NCBI GenBank assembly: GCA_012513235.1
Contig: JAAZCO010000069.1
Location: forward strand, 1 to 6,096
Direction of reading: 5' to 3'
From: Gammaproteobacteria bacterium
GTDB taxonomy: Bacteria > Pseudomonadota > Gammaproteobacteria > Pseudomonadales > Pseudomonadaceae
Length of the DNA: 6,096 nucleotides
The translations under genes were made by a program, and so were the position numbers. The notes under the pieces are model-generated. The model did not search any database, had not been told where the DNA came from, and saw only the letters and a list, made by a program, of their open reading frames with translations. Shown here one piece after another: positions 6,018-6,096 of this stretch. The stretch's first letter is position 1, and every line of letters starts with the position of its first letter.

Positions 6018-6096
6018 AGCGGGGCCTGTTTGCGACTCGCGACAAAAAGAAAGTTCATCCACGCTGCGCGCAATAAGGTCGGCGGCAAAAGATGCC
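6018..6096 (-). other. Sequence upstream of pcnB, unresolved
   Basis: These 79 bases precede the chosen pcnB start and run to the right edge. On the minus strand the pcnB frame is open throughout (26 codons without a stop, with a GTG at 6062 and an ATT at 6074). A second minus frame is also open and ends in a TGA just after the pcnB ATG. In P. aeruginosa the small RNA gene crcZ lies between cbrB and pcnB, so this may be the downstream flank of a crcZ-like gene. I see no AAYAANAA motif and no convincing terminator in it, and I do not recognise either peptide. Confidence 0.4.

Noticed and set aside
1..6096. Mobile element, CRISPR array, tRNA, rRNA or a novel defence-like system
   Set aside because: The window is almost filled by conserved housekeeping genes in conserved order with short gaps. 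No long direct or terminal repeats, no transposase and no unknown gene cluster were seen.

Overview
The window suggests a gammaproteobacterium of the family Pseudomonadaceae. Every gene lies on the minus strand, and from right to left the order is pcnB, folK, panB, panC, panD, pgi, then the start of a thiolase. As far as I recall, pcnB to pgi is the same order as in Pseudomonas aeruginosa, and the proteins read like close homologues of the Pseudomonas versions. Base composition looks close to half G+C by eye, lower than in most Pseudomonas. That fits a lower-GC relative such as Thiopseudomonas or Denitrificimonas better than a classical Pseudomonas; this is an inference, not a measured result.

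Layout, in direction of transcription. pcnB (poly(A) polymerase I, RNA decay) ends in a TAATG overlap with folK (HPPK, folate synthesis). A 97-base gap with a weak promoter candidate, a small hairpin and a strong ribosome binding site leads into panB. panB and panC overlap by ATGA. A 58-base gap with a good ribosome binding site separates panC from panD. A gap of about 70 bases with a strong 10-bp hairpin separates panD from pgi. After pgi, a 97-base gap carries an 11-bp inverted repeat and leads into the first 42 codons of an acetyl-CoA acetyltransferase cut by the left edge.

How the genes work together. PanB makes ketopantoate from 2-ketoisovalerate and 5,10-methylene-tetrahydrofolate, PanD makes beta-alanine from aspartate, and PanC joins pantoate (after ketopantoate reduction encoded elsewhere) to beta-alanine to give pantothenate, the CoA precursor. 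FolK acts in the folate pathway that supplies PanB's one-carbon donor, so folK-panB proximity is metabolically sensible. Pgi and the thiolase belong to central carbon and acetyl-CoA metabolism. pcnB is an RNA-decay gene that shares the transcription unit with folK.

All seven genes belong to well-known families and look intact, except the thiolase, which is cut by the window edge. I found no mobile element, CRISPR array, tRNA, rRNA or new multi-gene system. The points worth a second look lie in the intergenic regions: the inverted repeat before the thiolase, whose loop carries a match to the Hfq/Crc target motif; two mutually exclusive hairpins before pgi; and the unresolved 5' end of pcnB at the right edge.
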